DNA of 48,025 bases from a bacterium (lineage in GTDB: Bacteria > Chloroflexota > Chloroflexia > Chloroflexales > Kallotenuaceae): contig JADDQF010000119.1 in the NCBI GenBank assembly GCA_016781505.1, forward strand, positions 1-48,025, in the 5' to 3' direction. Below the pieces are notes generated by a model. That model made no database searches. It was not told where the DNA came from and was given only the letters and a program-made list of their open reading frames with translations. The position numbers were made by a program, and so were the translations under genes. Positions 40,357-48,025 of the stretch are shown here, piece by piece; the first letter of the stretch is position 1; every line of letters starts with the position of its first letter.

Positions 40357-40950
40357 ATGAATATCGTGAACGTGGGGTATGACTCAACCAATTACTACGT
40401 GCTCGCTGACGCTCGTCCGAAGCTGCTGGTCGATGTGGGCTGGCCAGGCACACTGCCTAAGTTGCAGCATCACTGCACCCGCAAAGGGATTCAACTCCCG
40501 GATATTCCGTACCTGCTGGTGACCCATTATCATCCAGACCATGCCGGGCTCGTCAACGATCTTCAGCGGCTGGGGGTTACCCTGATCGTACTGGAAACAC
40601 AGCTTGCGGCAATCCCGACCTTGCGCACGTATATGAAGTCAGAGCATCCGTATCACGAGATCGATGTGGCAGCCGCCCGCCACGTCCGCTGCGCTGACAG
40701 CAGGGCCTTTCTGGCCCAGGCAGATATTCGGGGTGAGATTATCACTACGCCGGGGCATTCTGATGATAGTGTGTCTTTGGTGCTAGACGACGGCGCCGCT
40801 TTTACCGGCGATCTGACGCCTCCGTTTCTGGCTAGTGCCGACCCAGCGGATCCGGTGTATCGCAGCTGGCAAGCTCTTCGAGCCATTGGCGGACGCACGA
40901 TCTATCCTGGGCACGGTCCGACTCGCCCCTTGAATCCGGTGTCATACTAG
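40357..40950 (+). CDS. Metallo-beta-lactamase-fold hydrolase
   Basis: This 197-residue protein carries the binuclear metal site motif THYHPDHAG (His57, His59, Asp61, His62). It also has the later ligands His in TTPGHSDDS, Asp in FTGDLTPP and His in IYPGHGP. The short length and NYYVL-type start are those of glyoxalase-II-like or phosphodiesterase-like MBL hydrolases. The chain ends after 'TRPLNPVSY' with no helical cap domain. ATG 40357 follows TAAGGA. No particular substrate can be named. Confidence 0.93.
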   Translation: MNIVNVGYDSTNYYVLADARPKLLVDVGWPGTLPKLQHHCTRKGIQLPDIPYLLVTHYHPDHAGLVNDLQRLGVTLIVLETQLAAIPTLRTYMKSEHPYHEIDVAAARHVRCADSRAFLAQADIRGEIITTPGHSDDSVSLVLDDGAAFTGDLTPPFLASADPADPVYRSWQALRAIGGRTIYPGHGPTRPLNPVSY

Positions 40951-41081
40951 CCAGCAAGGGCATGAAAATCTTATGTAAAGCGGAGAATCGGCATAGCATG
41001 GCACCACTATTGCACCTAGTGCTGTGAAGCATGCGCTTGAACGTACACACAAGCGCGCACCAGCACATCAGGAGGATCGCG

Positions 41082-41333
41082 ATGCATGCAACACAGCCTG
41101 ACCCTGACCGAACCCTGCCCGAATACAGCGAAGTCGAACCGTCTACTGATACGGAGGAGGCGCAGTATCACACCACCTCAGGCGTGACGGTCGAGCTCAG
41201 CGACATCGAGGTCGACGTTGTTCAGGACGGAGCGGAGGAAGTTGTTTCTTCCCAAGCCGACCCGGAAGCGTATGGCATTGTGCCTGACGAAACGGGCACG
41301 CATGTTCCACCGTCGGAGCCGGCCGGGAGCTAA
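41082..41333 (+). CDS. Small acidic protein, unknown function
   Basis: This 83-residue protein is very acidic and lacks any membrane segment. A 'VELSDIEVDVVQDGAEEV' segment is the only ordered-looking part; the ends are rich in Glu, Pro, Ser and Thr. ATG 41082 follows a perfect AGGAGG at six bases, which supports translation strongly. I recognise no family. It is a single-gene unit with a hairpin 49 bases downstream. Confidence 0.7.
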   Translation: MHATQPDPDRTLPEYSEVEPSTDTEEAQYHTTSGVTVELSDIEVDVVQDGAEEVVSSQADPEAYGIVPDETGTHVPPSEPAGS

Positions 41334-41382
41334 GCGGCCTCAATATTTGAGATCGTTAGAAGGCGTGCCGCGTCAAACAGCA

Positions 41383-41412
41383 CCGGAGCAGGCGCAAGCG
41401 TACCTGCTCCGG
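41383..41412 (+). terminator. Strong hairpin after the small acidic gene
   Basis: A perfect 10-bp GC-rich stem CCGGAGCAGG/CCTGCTCCGG has a 10-base loop that itself can pair (CGC-aa-GCG). It lies between convergent genes. No T-run is present. Confidence 0.6.
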
Positions 41413-41513
41413 CGGCGGATCGGCGAAGGGTGCTCCAGCCGTACGGTGCCCTGTGCTCCTTGGTCTGCGCAGCCTTTTCAAGGTGTTACGCAGATTACGT
41501 AGCTGATTGCAAG

Positions 41514-41921
41514 CTACCCTTGGTTGATGGCGCTAGGCTCCATAAAGATCAGTTCCCAAATATGACCGTCCAAATCCTGAAACCCGTGTCCATACATAAA
41601 CGCATGGTCTTGGGGCTCGTTGTAGGTTGATCCTCCCGCGGCGACGGCCTTGCGTACCAACGCATCGATCTGTTCGCGGCTGTCGGCGGATAAGCCGATC
41701 AATACCTCAGTGCTTTTTGTAGCATCACAGATCGCTTTTGGAGTAAACGCCTTGAATTTGTCGTGCGTCAGCAGCATCACAAAGATGTTATCGCTGACGA
41801 TCATGCAGGTAGCCGTCTCATCCGTGAATTGAGCATTAAAGCTGAAGCCGAGCTCGGTAAAGAACTGGATCGAGCGTTGGAGATCCTGTACCGGCAAATT
41901 CACAAAAATTTTGGTTGTCAC
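41514..41921 (-). CDS. VOC family protein (glyoxalase/bleomycin-resistance-like)
   Basis: This 135-residue single-domain VOC protein has 'KIFVNLPVQDLQRSIQFFTELGF' at its N-terminus, 'CMIVSDNIFVMLLTHDKF' in the middle and 'HAFMYGHGFQDLDGHIWELIFM' at the end, where a metal-ligating Glu and His are expected. GTG 41921 follows GAGGAG and gives the normal start, whereas ATG 41957 is far upstream. The family covers many functions, such as glyoxalase and extradiol dioxygenase; none can be chosen. Confidence 0.9.
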   Translation of the reverse strand: MTTKIFVNLPVQDLQRSIQFFTELGFSFNAQFTDETATCMIVSDNIFVMLLTHDKFKAFTPKAICDATKSTEVLIGLSADSREQIDALVRKAVAAGGSTYNEPQDHAFMYGHGFQDLDGHIWELIFMEPSAINQG

Positions 41922-41981
41922 TGGTCTCCTCGTGAGGTTGACGTTAGCTCGCAACAAATCAAAGGGCTTGTTTGTTTTTGC

Positions 41982-42899
41982 TTATTGCCGCAGCTGCCGG
42001 AGTCGCCGGATCAAGCGCAGCACACGACCTGCCTCAATTCGATGCAGGAGGTCTTCCAGGTGGAGAATGTGCTGATTTTTTTGCACGATCATGCTTTCCA
42101 GCGCGGCAATACATTCATTCTGCTGTGACACAACGGCTTCCATATCATGCAGACGCCGTGTTACCTCATGCACGACTGTATCGTCAACGCCTTTTACCTT
42201 GTTGACCTCCAGTCGGGGGTCTCGTCGCCACACAGAAAAATATTCAAGGTGATTTTCATGACCATATGACTCATACATGCAGGTTACATTCTCGTTGAAC
42301 AGGCTGAGGGTGGCAACAATGAAGGCACGAAACGAGTTTGAATCCCATACATGGGCGTGCTCACGGCGAGAGCGCACGTTGCCGAGGTGGACAGCAAGTT
42401 CGTCGTCTGGCAACTTGAGCAGGTCGGGATGCACGCCGGCCAGGAAGTCAAGGTAATGGTCATCGGTGACGTGGTCGACCTCGTCTTGGAACTCCCGAAC
42501 AAGGTGGAGCAACGGCGTAAGTTCTCGATTTTTATCAAAGGTGTAGCGTTTATCCGGACAGGCGAGCACAACATGTCCACCAGGCTTAACAATCCGAAAC
42601 AGGTCGCCAACGGTGCTAACAGGATTGGCGACATGCTCGATCACATGACTCAAAATAACAAAGTCAAATTGTTCGTCCGCAAACTGTTGGAGCTCGCCCT
42701 TGTCTAGGTCGCACAAATATGTCGGATCGACAATACATTCGGCCGGAACTTCGGGAAATAACCGCATCGCCTGCTGTTTCGTAATCGCATCGCAGTAGTC
42801 AACAGTACACTGCGCGGGTAAAACGGTTGGATGGTGCAAAGCACCGATCTCCAAACCATGCCCTCGTAGCAAAGCGTAACCCTTCGCTCTCGCTTCCAT
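41982..42899 (-). CDS. SAM methyltransferase with a C-terminal coiled coil (glycan-type)
   Basis: This 305-residue protein has a methyltransferase domain beginning with an unusual SAM loop (GLEIGALHHP) and 'FDFVILSHVIEHVANPVSTVGDLFRIVKPGGHVVLACPDKRYTFD'. The D-F-V-I-x-S-H-V-I-E-H motif is typical of class I enzymes that act near glycans (O-antigen, capsule). The last 80 residues form a heptad-rich helix ('RLHDMEAVVSQQNECIAALESMIVQKNQHILHLEDLLH'), a probable oligomerisation stalk. It is transcribed on the same strand, 75 bases downstream of a GDP-mannose dehydratase-type SDR, so a polysaccharide role is likely. The start at ATG 42899 has a weak ribosome site. Confidence 0.88.
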   Translation of the reverse strand: MEARAKGYALLRGHGLEIGALHHPTVLPAQCTVDYCDAITKQQAMRLFPEVPAECIVDPTYLCDLDKGELQQFADEQFDFVILSHVIEHVANPVSTVGDLFRIVKPGGHVVLACPDKRYTFDKNRELTPLLHLVREFQDEVDHVTDDHYLDFLAGVHPDLLKLPDDELAVHLGNVRSRREHAHVWDSNSFRAFIVATLSLFNENVTCMYESYGHENHLEYFSVWRRDPRLEVNKVKGVDDTVVHEVTRRLHDMEAVVSQQNECIAALESMIVQKNQHILHLEDLLHRIEAGRVLRLIRRLRQLRQ

Positions 42900-42973
42900 G
42901 ATCTGTTGGCACCTTCAGCTTGCTTTGTATGGCTGGCCGTAAGTTGAGCGTAGCTTGATCGCACAACGCCGAG

Positions 42974-43930
42974 CTACTTCGTCCGTTCCCGCCAGTATGC
43001 CAGCAGTTCCGCTACAATCTGTGACATCGTGATCTGCGGCTCCCAGCCGGTAGCTGCCTTCAGTTTGCTGTTATCACCCATCAGCAAGGGCTCATCTGAA
43101 GGTCGCAAGCGAGCCGGATCGACCCGGACTTCGATCGGCACCCGTCCCTGCGCACGCACCTCCTCCACAATATCACCGATGCGCGTCGCTCGTCCTGAGC
43201 ACAGGTTGTACACTTCGCCAGGAGCGCCGCGGTCGAGCAAAAGCCATAGCGCGCGCGCAACATCCGAGGTATGCGTGAAATCACGCTTTGGTTCCAAATT
43301 ACCGACGGCCATCACCGGCGACTGCACGTCGGCTTCAATCGCGGCCATCTGCCGGCAGAACGTTTGGATCGAGCACCGGTCCCCCTGGCGCGGCCCTACA
43401 TGGTTGAACGAGCGCGTGACTACCACGTGCAGGCCAAAGCTATCATGATATTGCAGCCCGGTGAGCTCGGCAGCGACTTTGCTTACGCCATAGGGGCTGG
43501 CCGGCCGTAACGCATGCGTTTCCCCAATCGGCACCTCCTCGGGTGAGACCCACCCATATTCCGCGCTGGTGCCAGCGATATGTACCCGCGCCTTGGGGAC
43601 ATGTCGGCGCACCGCCTCCAACACATTGATCGTGCCTTCCACGTTGGTCCGCATGGTTGCAACGGGAGCATCCCACGACGCGCTGGGATAGCTTTGGGCG
43701 GCGAGATGATAAACACGCTCAGGTGCGGCCCGCTCGACAGCGCGATCTATTGAGAACGGATCTTCGATGTCGCCTTCATGAAAAACAACCCGTCCCTGCA
43801 GGTGCTCGATCGGGCGCGGATCACTGCGCCAACGCTTAAAAGCATGAACTTCCACATCCGGCAGCGTCACCAGGTAATCGGCCAAAAAGCTGCCAACCGG
43901 CCCAGTGATACCTGTTATAAACACACGCAT
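42974..43930 (-). CDS. Extended SDR: GDP-mannose 4,6-dehydratase / GDP-6-deoxy-mannose reductase type
   Basis: This 318-residue sugar-nucleotide epimerase/dehydratase-family enzyme has the Rossmann motif FITGITGPVGSFLADYL. It also has 'IDRAVERAAPERVYHLAAQSY' and the catalytic Tyr-Lys in 'PASPYGVSKVAAELTG' with 'GTSAEYGW' as the Ser region. 'RPSDEPLLMGDNSKLKAATGWEPQITMSQIV' is the typical C-terminus of RMD/GMD. ATG 43930 follows AGGAAC and starts right at the nucleotide-binding strand. A role in GDP-rhamnose or related deoxysugar formation is likely; which half-reaction it does is not certain. Confidence 0.92.
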   Translation of the reverse strand: MRVFITGITGPVGSFLADYLVTLPDVEVHAFKRWRSDPRPIEHLQGRVVFHEGDIEDPFSIDRAVERAAPERVYHLAAQSYPSASWDAPVATMRTNVEGTINVLEAVRRHVPKARVHIAGTSAEYGWVSPEEVPIGETHALRPASPYGVSKVAAELTGLQYHDSFGLHVVVTRSFNHVGPRQGDRCSIQTFCRQMAAIEADVQSPVMAVGNLEPKRDFTHTSDVARALWLLLDRGAPGEVYNLCSGRATRIGDIVEEVRAQGRVPIEVRVDPARLRPSDEPLLMGDNSKLKAATGWEPQITMSQIVAELLAYWRERTK

Positions 43931-44326
43931 AATTGTTCCTATCAGGTTTTGCATCGCTTTGTAACGATGCTGAGTGTACCGCTTGCCAGGACAGAACGCC
44001 AATGCGGAGTCGGGGGCGGTTCGGGAAGGAAGAGTAGAGGTACTGATCCAGGTGCTTCAAGCTAACAGCAAGCATGAAGCGTAGCAGACCAGCGGGCTGA
44101 ATAGCGGGCATGAGCTTCAAGGCCACGCCGCAGTTTTTCTCCACGCAACAATAGCTGGCACAGCTGGCAGTCTTAGACAGCCTGCACCCTGGGATATACA
44201 GGGCCAGCTATGCAGAAGTTATACTCACGCGCGCTTCGCCGCAGTAGTTGCCGGCGTGCAGCTGGTCGGTATGGATGGGATGCGAGTGGTTATTGCAGCC
44301 ATCCGCACCTGCGCATCTATTGAAGC
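43931..44326. other. Intergenic stretch with no gene called
   Basis: No convincing coding frame. A CCCTG-7 bases-CAGGG hairpin lies at 44187-44203, near the middle. Promoters for the SDR gene (minus strand) should lie near its left part, but I cannot place hexamers confidently. Confidence 0.4.
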
Positions 44327-45769
44327 TTAAGCGGTTTGACGGGTGGGGATAGCTCCCACTCCGGTTGCTTCGGCAGGCCCCACCCCCTGACTCAACACGC
44401 CGACCACCAACAGCAGGACGAGGACGACGCCACCAACGGAAAGCCATATAGCGCGTAGGCTGCGGGGCGCGGCGTTGGTTGGCCGCTCCAGCACTCCCAA
44501 CCATGCGCCCAGGCGGCCACCAGCCCAGCCGGCGACGAGCGCCATAACCAGGCTCATGCTGATCATGGATGGGATCGTCGCTGCGGTGACCGGCGGGTAG
44601 CGCAGCCAAAGATCGATAAGCGGCAAACCGACAACAAGAAAGGCCAGACCGGCGAGCGTCAAGCCTACCGTGAGTGATTCGTTTGAGTTCGGTCGGTCGC
44701 GCGGCCAGGCATACCACAGATCCAGCGTTAGGGCAGGCGCAATCAACAGGGCATGCGCCGTTACGCCCAGGCCAAAACGTTCAGCTTCGCGGCGCATCAC
44801 CAGGAGGGCCGCCAGCCGGATGCTTAGCACCAGCAGCGCCACCAAGGTCGCAATGCCCCAGCGCCGAAAGGCGTGCAGCGCAAACTCGCTGATAAACGCC
44901 GTGATCGACACGACGACGACCGGGTAAAGCCACACGGGTCGCTGCCAGAACGCCGAGCGGTACGCGTCCGTTTCACGCAGCACTCCCGGGAGTCCTTCCC
45001 ATTCCGTTGTGCCGACTTGAAGCACCACGGTTGTGCCTACGACCAGCAGTCCCACCGCCAACCAATGGCCATAGTCCATTTCAAACACACTGCTCCAGCT
45101 GTTTTGCCGTGGGCTGAGCGAAAGAGCGATGCTGGCGCCGACCAAGGTAATCAGCGTAACGCCACCTGCCAATGACAGATGTGGCAGGCTCCACGCAGTC
45201 AAATCCTTGCCATAGATGCGGTGCCAAAGCTCATCGGCGGGTGCGGAGACGACCAGAAAGGTTGCCACGAGCGCCAGAAGCGTAAGCGGCGCGTCCGCGC
45301 GAAGCCGCTCGGCCAGCGAGCCTGGTCGCCGGAGGGAGACCAGCAGTCCACCGCCGGCAACCATCAAAAAGAGCGCGAGCGAGCCGTAGATCAACAGATG
45401 CGGCGGCCAACAGAAGTCGTCGCCGAACCCGCCAGCCTGCCGGTGCCACACCTCGTCGATCCAGAAGCCGAACACAAAGCAGGCACTGCTGACAAGCGTG
45501 AGCGTTGCCAAAACCTCCCGCAACACAACCTGCCGGGCTGTCAGGCGGGCTATCACCGGCCGGGGCCGGGCGAAGAGCCAGGCGATCAGAGCGCCGAAAC
45601 CCACAATCAGAGCACTGGAGATCGCAACTCCAAGCACAAAAAGTGGACCGGGCCGGCCGGTCCCACCCCAGCGCACCACATTGATCAGCACTGTCAGCGC
45701 AACAGTCACAACGAACATCCGCTGCAGCCAGCGCCAGTGTGTTCGAGACAAACGGGTACCACTGATCAT
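44327..45769 (-). CDS. Polytopic membrane protein, unknown function
   Basis: This protein of about 480 residues has roughly eleven hydrophobic helices. Repeated elements are 'FGFWIDEVWHRQAGGFGDDFCWPPHLLIYG' and 'SAPADELWHRIYGKDLTAWSLPHLSLAGG'. This conserved D-E-x-W-H-R ... PH(L) motif occurs twice, suggesting an internal duplication with polar residues inside the membrane. I recognise no transporter family. Two in-frame starts, ATG 45769 and 45793, each have the same ribosome site because a 24-bp segment is duplicated (45765-45804). The downstream start is listed. Function is unknown. Confidence 0.75.
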   Translation of the reverse strand: MISGTRLSRTHWRWLQRMFVVTVALTVLINVVRWGGTGRPGPLFVLGVAISSALIVGFGALIAWLFARPRPVIARLTARQVVLREVLATLTLVSSACFVFGFWIDEVWHRQAGGFGDDFCWPPHLLIYGSLALFLMVAGGGLLVSLRRPGSLAERLRADAPLTLLALVATFLVVSAPADELWHRIYGKDLTAWSLPHLSLAGGVTLITLVGASIALSLSPRQNSWSSVFEMDYGHWLAVGLLVVGTTVVLQVGTTEWEGLPGVLRETDAYRSAFWQRPVWLYPVVVVSITAFISEFALHAFRRWGIATLVALLVLSIRLAALLVMRREAERFGLGVTAHALLIAPALTLDLWYAWPRDRPNSNESLTVGLTLAGLAFLVVGLPLIDLWLRYPPVTAATIPSMISMSLVMALVAGWAGGRLGAWLGVLERPTNAAPRSLRAIWLSVGGVVLVLLLVVGVLSQGVGPAEATGVGAIPTRQTA

Positions 45770-45804
45770 AGCTCGTCCTTTGCTCGGTATCATAGCTCGT
45801 CCTT
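45765..45804 (-). repeat. Tandem 24-bp duplication of a translation initiation region
   Basis: The 16-base string AAGGACGAGCTATGAT (minus strand) occurs at 45789-45804 and again at 45765-45780 with an 8-base connector. Each copy contains a Shine-Dalgarno-like AAGGA and an ATG in the same frame, so the membrane protein has two equivalent starts 8 codons apart. Confidence 0.8.
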
Positions 45805-45871
45805 CAATTGAGGGACATGCGTTGTCGCTTCCGGCATGCCGTCGTCAACTTCCATGCCGGTCGCTCCAAGG

Positions 45872-46663
45872 CTAAAGTTGCATCACGGACACACGCTCTG
45901 CTAAGCGCTCCGAGGTCGGCGCAGGTGCTGTTTCGCTATGCCCGGTCGTGGCGTGCCGTCGTACCAGCTGCGGTATATCAGCGGCCGGTAAGGGCTTGCT
46001 GACAACGTAGCCTTGGATCGCGTCCACGCCGTGCGCTTGCAAGAACCCCAATTGCATGCCGGTTTCCACGCCTTCTGCCACGACGCTCAAATGCAGACTA
46101 TGGGCCATCGCAATTATGGCCTTGGTAATAGCCGCATCGTTTGAATCAGTGGTGATATCGCGCACGAATGACCGGTCAATCTTCACCGTCGTTACCGGAA
46201 AGCGCTTGAGGTAGCTGAGCGACGAGTAACCGGTACCAAAATCGTCGATTGAGAGCGAGATGCCGCACGCGCGGAGCTCCTGGAGCAGCGCGAGCGTCGC
46301 CTCGGTGTTGTCCATTAAGCTGTGTTCGGTTAGTTCAATAGTTAAGAAGTGCGGGTCGAGACCGGACTCGCTCAGAGCGCTGATGATCACCGAGCGCAGC
46401 GCCGGATCTTTGAGCTGGCGCGCCGACAAATTGACCGCTACCGATCCTTCGAATAACCCTGCGTCATGCCAGGCTTTCGCCTGAACACAGGCTGCCTGCA
46501 CGATCCACGCACCGATCGGCAAGATCAATCCGGTTTCTTCAGCACACGCCATAAAGGCATCGGGCGTGAGCAGACCACGTTCCGGGTGCTGCCAGCGCAC
46601 CAAAGCTTCCATCCCCAGCAGCCGTTGATCGGTTGTGGCAACGATCGGCTGATAGTGCAACAC
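45872..46663 (-). CDS. EAL-domain piece of a GGDEF-EAL protein, after an in-frame stop
   Basis: This 263-codon frame contains a complete EAL c-di-GMP phosphodiesterase domain. Motifs are MEALVRWQHPERG (EAL), NLSARQL (Asn), ELTEHSLM (Glu), SIDDFGTGYSSLSYLKRFP (DDFG-T-G), VKIDRSF (Lys) and VAEGVET (Glu). All metal and catalytic residues look intact. It follows the GGDEF gene in the same frame, separated only by a TAA (46676-46678) where Glu is expected. The nominal GTG start (46663) has no ribosome site. Without the upstream part it would be an orphan domain. Confidence 0.9.
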   Translation of the reverse strand: MLHYQPIVATTDQRLLGMEALVRWQHPERGLLTPDAFMACAEETGLILPIGAWIVQAACVQAKAWHDAGLFEGSVAVNLSARQLKDPALRSVIISALSESGLDPHFLTIELTEHSLMDNTEATLALLQELRACGISLSIDDFGTGYSSLSYLKRFPVTTVKIDRSFVRDITTDSNDAAITKAIIAMAHSLHLSVVAEGVETGMQLGFLQAHGVDAIQGYVVSKPLPAADIPQLVRRHATTGHSETAPAPTSERLAERVSVMQL

Positions 46664-46675
46664 GAATTCGGCGCG

Positions 46676-47950
46676 TTACAGGGCCTGGTGCAATTGCGCT
46701 TCCTGGTCTAAGCGATCATGATCGTAGGCCTCAAGCTGCGAATGGTACACGGCCCAGTGAGCTTTGCCACCATGCTTAACGGCGTACATGGCAACATCGG
46801 CCCGGCGCAGCAATTCCATGCGGTCAACATCGCCTCCATCAAACATCACAATGCCGATACTGACGGATGTAAACAGTTCATGCGGCCCAACGTGTAAGGG
46901 CTGGTGAAACTGCTCCAGGATGCGCTCGGCGATTTGCGTTGCGGCATCCAGATCGCTAATCGTGGGCAGGAGCACGGTAAATTCGTCTCCGCCGAGTCGT
47001 GCCACAACATCGCCGGATCGTACACACGCTTGCAAGCGCTGTGCAACGCCGATCAGCAATTGATCGCCAATGTGGTGCCCGAGCGTGTCATTCACGGCCT
47101 TGAAGCGATCCAAATCCAGAAAACATACGGCCAGTTTGTGGCCGTTAGTGTCTGAAGACGTAAGCGCCTGGTCCAGATGTTCAAGAAAATGGGCACGATT
47201 AGGCAGGTGCGACAACGAATCATGGGCGGCTTGATAGGCTAATTGCTCGGTTGCCGCCTGCAAGGAGTCAGTCCGGTCAGCCACCATCGTTTCGAGATCG
47301 GCTTGAATCTGCTCCAGCTCTTGTTGACGGAGGTGTGCCGCTGCCAGAGCGGTACGGAGGGTTGTGCCAAAGCGCTGGAGAAAGATGCCTATGGGCAAAC
47401 TAATGACCATGAAGGCTACCATCACGGTTACACTATCATAGGTTGTCCGCCGGATATACGCAAAGCCAACATACTGCGGCCAGTACGCCTCCAGAATGCC
47501 GATCAGTCCCACACTGATCCAACTGCTGCCGATGGTCAGCACAAGCCCGCGTCGCCCGGCAAGCAATCCTGCGAGCATGATCGGCACCATGTAGGCGAAC
47601 AAAATCACGCCATTGCCGGCTATGCCAACCAAAGCTAACGATATCGACAGGCCGAGTACCTGGCCGAGCGATGCAAGCAGAACTGCCGAGCGAAAACGAC
47701 CGCGCAGGATTAGCCTTATAGCGCACCCTAAAAAGCAGACACAGCAGAGGATCGTGCCGATATGATACAGAGCGGTATGCTCCCCGCTCAGCACATCACG
47801 GATCAGTAATGGCATGACCAGCAGAGCAGCGACGACCGAAGCGATCTGCAGGCGCAGCAACAAGACCGCTTGTTGCTGTTCAACCGGATCGGCGAAGTCT
47901 GGTGTTCTAAGCCAAGCCAAGGAAGGGCTGCGAATTATTCTGGCTGCCAT
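46676..47950 (-). CDS. Membrane-bound diguanylate cyclase piece (GGDEF) of a GGDEF-EAL protein
   Basis: This 424-codon frame begins with a hydrophobic sensor of about six helices (residues 27-200, not a recognised MASE type by eye). A coiled-coil signalling helix (LRQQELEQIQADLETMVADR) and a GGDEF domain follow. The active site is RLGGDEF, with the allosteric I-site RSGD placed normally upstream (R-x-x-D, five residues before GGDEF). It ends LHQAL-TAA, and the frame continues as RAEFVLHYQPIV into the EAL domain, so the natural protein has 692 residues. ATG 47950 follows AGGTAA at a long distance. The stop splits a bifunctional c-di-GMP enzyme. Confidence 0.9.
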   Translation of the reverse strand: MAARIIRSPSLAWLRTPDFADPVEQQQAVLLLRLQIASVVAALLVMPLLIRDVLSGEHTALYHIGTILCCVCFLGCAIRLILRGRFRSAVLLASLGQVLGLSISLALVGIAGNGVILFAYMVPIMLAGLLAGRRGLVLTIGSSWISVGLIGILEAYWPQYVGFAYIRRTTYDSVTVMVAFMVISLPIGIFLQRFGTTLRTALAAAHLRQQELEQIQADLETMVADRTDSLQAATEQLAYQAAHDSLSHLPNRAHFLEHLDQALTSSDTNGHKLAVCFLDLDRFKAVNDTLGHHIGDQLLIGVAQRLQACVRSGDVVARLGGDEFTVLLPTISDLDAATQIAERILEQFHQPLHVGPHELFTSVSIGIVMFDGGDVDRMELLRRADVAMYAVKHGGKAHWAVYHSQLEAYDHDRLDQEAQLHQAL

Positions 47951-48025
47951 TCTGTTTGCTTACCTGTATGCAGGGATGAAAGGAAGCACGCGAGAACATC
48001 ATGGGTACGTCGCACGCGGGCGCAC
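47951..48025. other. Window edge upstream of the GGDEF gene
   Basis: The last 75 bases hold the leader of the GGDEF-EAL gene. No further gene can be supported before the window ends. Confidence 0.4.

Overview
The window looks like a chromosomal segment of a moderately GC-rich, heterotrophic bacterium. The gene families suggest Chloroflexota: GH43/GH1/GH20 glycosidases mixed with sulfatase and sulfatase-maturase genes, F420-type nitroreductase, LuxR/AfsR-type NB-ARC ATPase remnants, small ligand-free 'LRVD..VINMD' proteins and two-gene ChrA. This placement is an inference from gene content; no rRNA or other phylogenetic marker is present. I see no tRNA, rRNA, CRISPR array, plasmid origin or classical DDE insertion sequence. 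The main signs of mobility are a solo tyrosine recombinase bracketed by inverted repeats and several gene remnants.

Layout, left to right. 1-72 is the tail of a secreted carbohydrate-binding protein. 201-3440 (minus) holds an anaerobic sulfatase maturase translationally coupled to its sulfatase; upstream is a collapsed sugar ABC transporter, in which a permease N-terminus is joined to a substrate-binding-protein C-terminus, still behind a good promoter and operator. 3632-6703 is a two-gene peptidase operon (S9 and M20). 7031-8727 contains small stress-type genes (membrane protein, DUF3072, F420-type nitroreductase). 8800-12202 is a copper operon read on the minus strand: a CPH-type P1B ATPase interrupted by an in-frame TAA, a tandem two-domain CsoR, and a DUF305 lipoprotein. 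12504-15030 has a methyltransferase, a ParB-like protein and a two-gene chromate transporter. 15210-16121 is a GH43 enzyme. 16318-19209 holds small, regulatory and hydrolase genes, and 19462-20045 an NB-ARC ATPase remnant.

20096-23231 (minus) is a GH43-esterase-GH1 plant-polysaccharide operon. It is followed by an alpha/beta hydrolase and a divergent DoxX gene sharing an intergenic region rich in operator-like repeats. 25261-28044 carries an aldo/keto reductase and phosphoglucomutase; 28326-32419 a zinc alcohol dehydrogenase, nucleoside hydrolase and GH20 hexosaminidase; 32588-34710 small membrane proteins. 34799-36287 is the tyrosine recombinase module with about 40-bp imperfect inverted ends and a lox/dif-like dyad in the recombinase promoter. 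A third partial copy of the end sequence lies far away at 17728. 36427-41333 holds a DUF4105 protein, GNAT, SMP-30, an AAC(3)-like acetyltransferase, an MBL-fold hydrolase and an acidic small protein. 41514-47950 (minus) has a VOC protein, a glycan-type methyltransferase, a GDP-mannose dehydratase-type SDR, a polytopic membrane protein, and a GGDEF-EAL signalling protein also interrupted by an in-frame TAA.

The coherent theme is scavenging of plant and algal polysaccharide: sulfated glycans, xylan or arabinan, N-acetylhexosamines, with sugar phosphate entry through Pgm. Metal and oxidative-stress functions accompany it. The most notable points are the recombinase module, the two GAA-to-TAA-type interruptions at glutamate positions, the duplicated CsoR with one degenerate DNA-binding half, and the transporter deletion scar.
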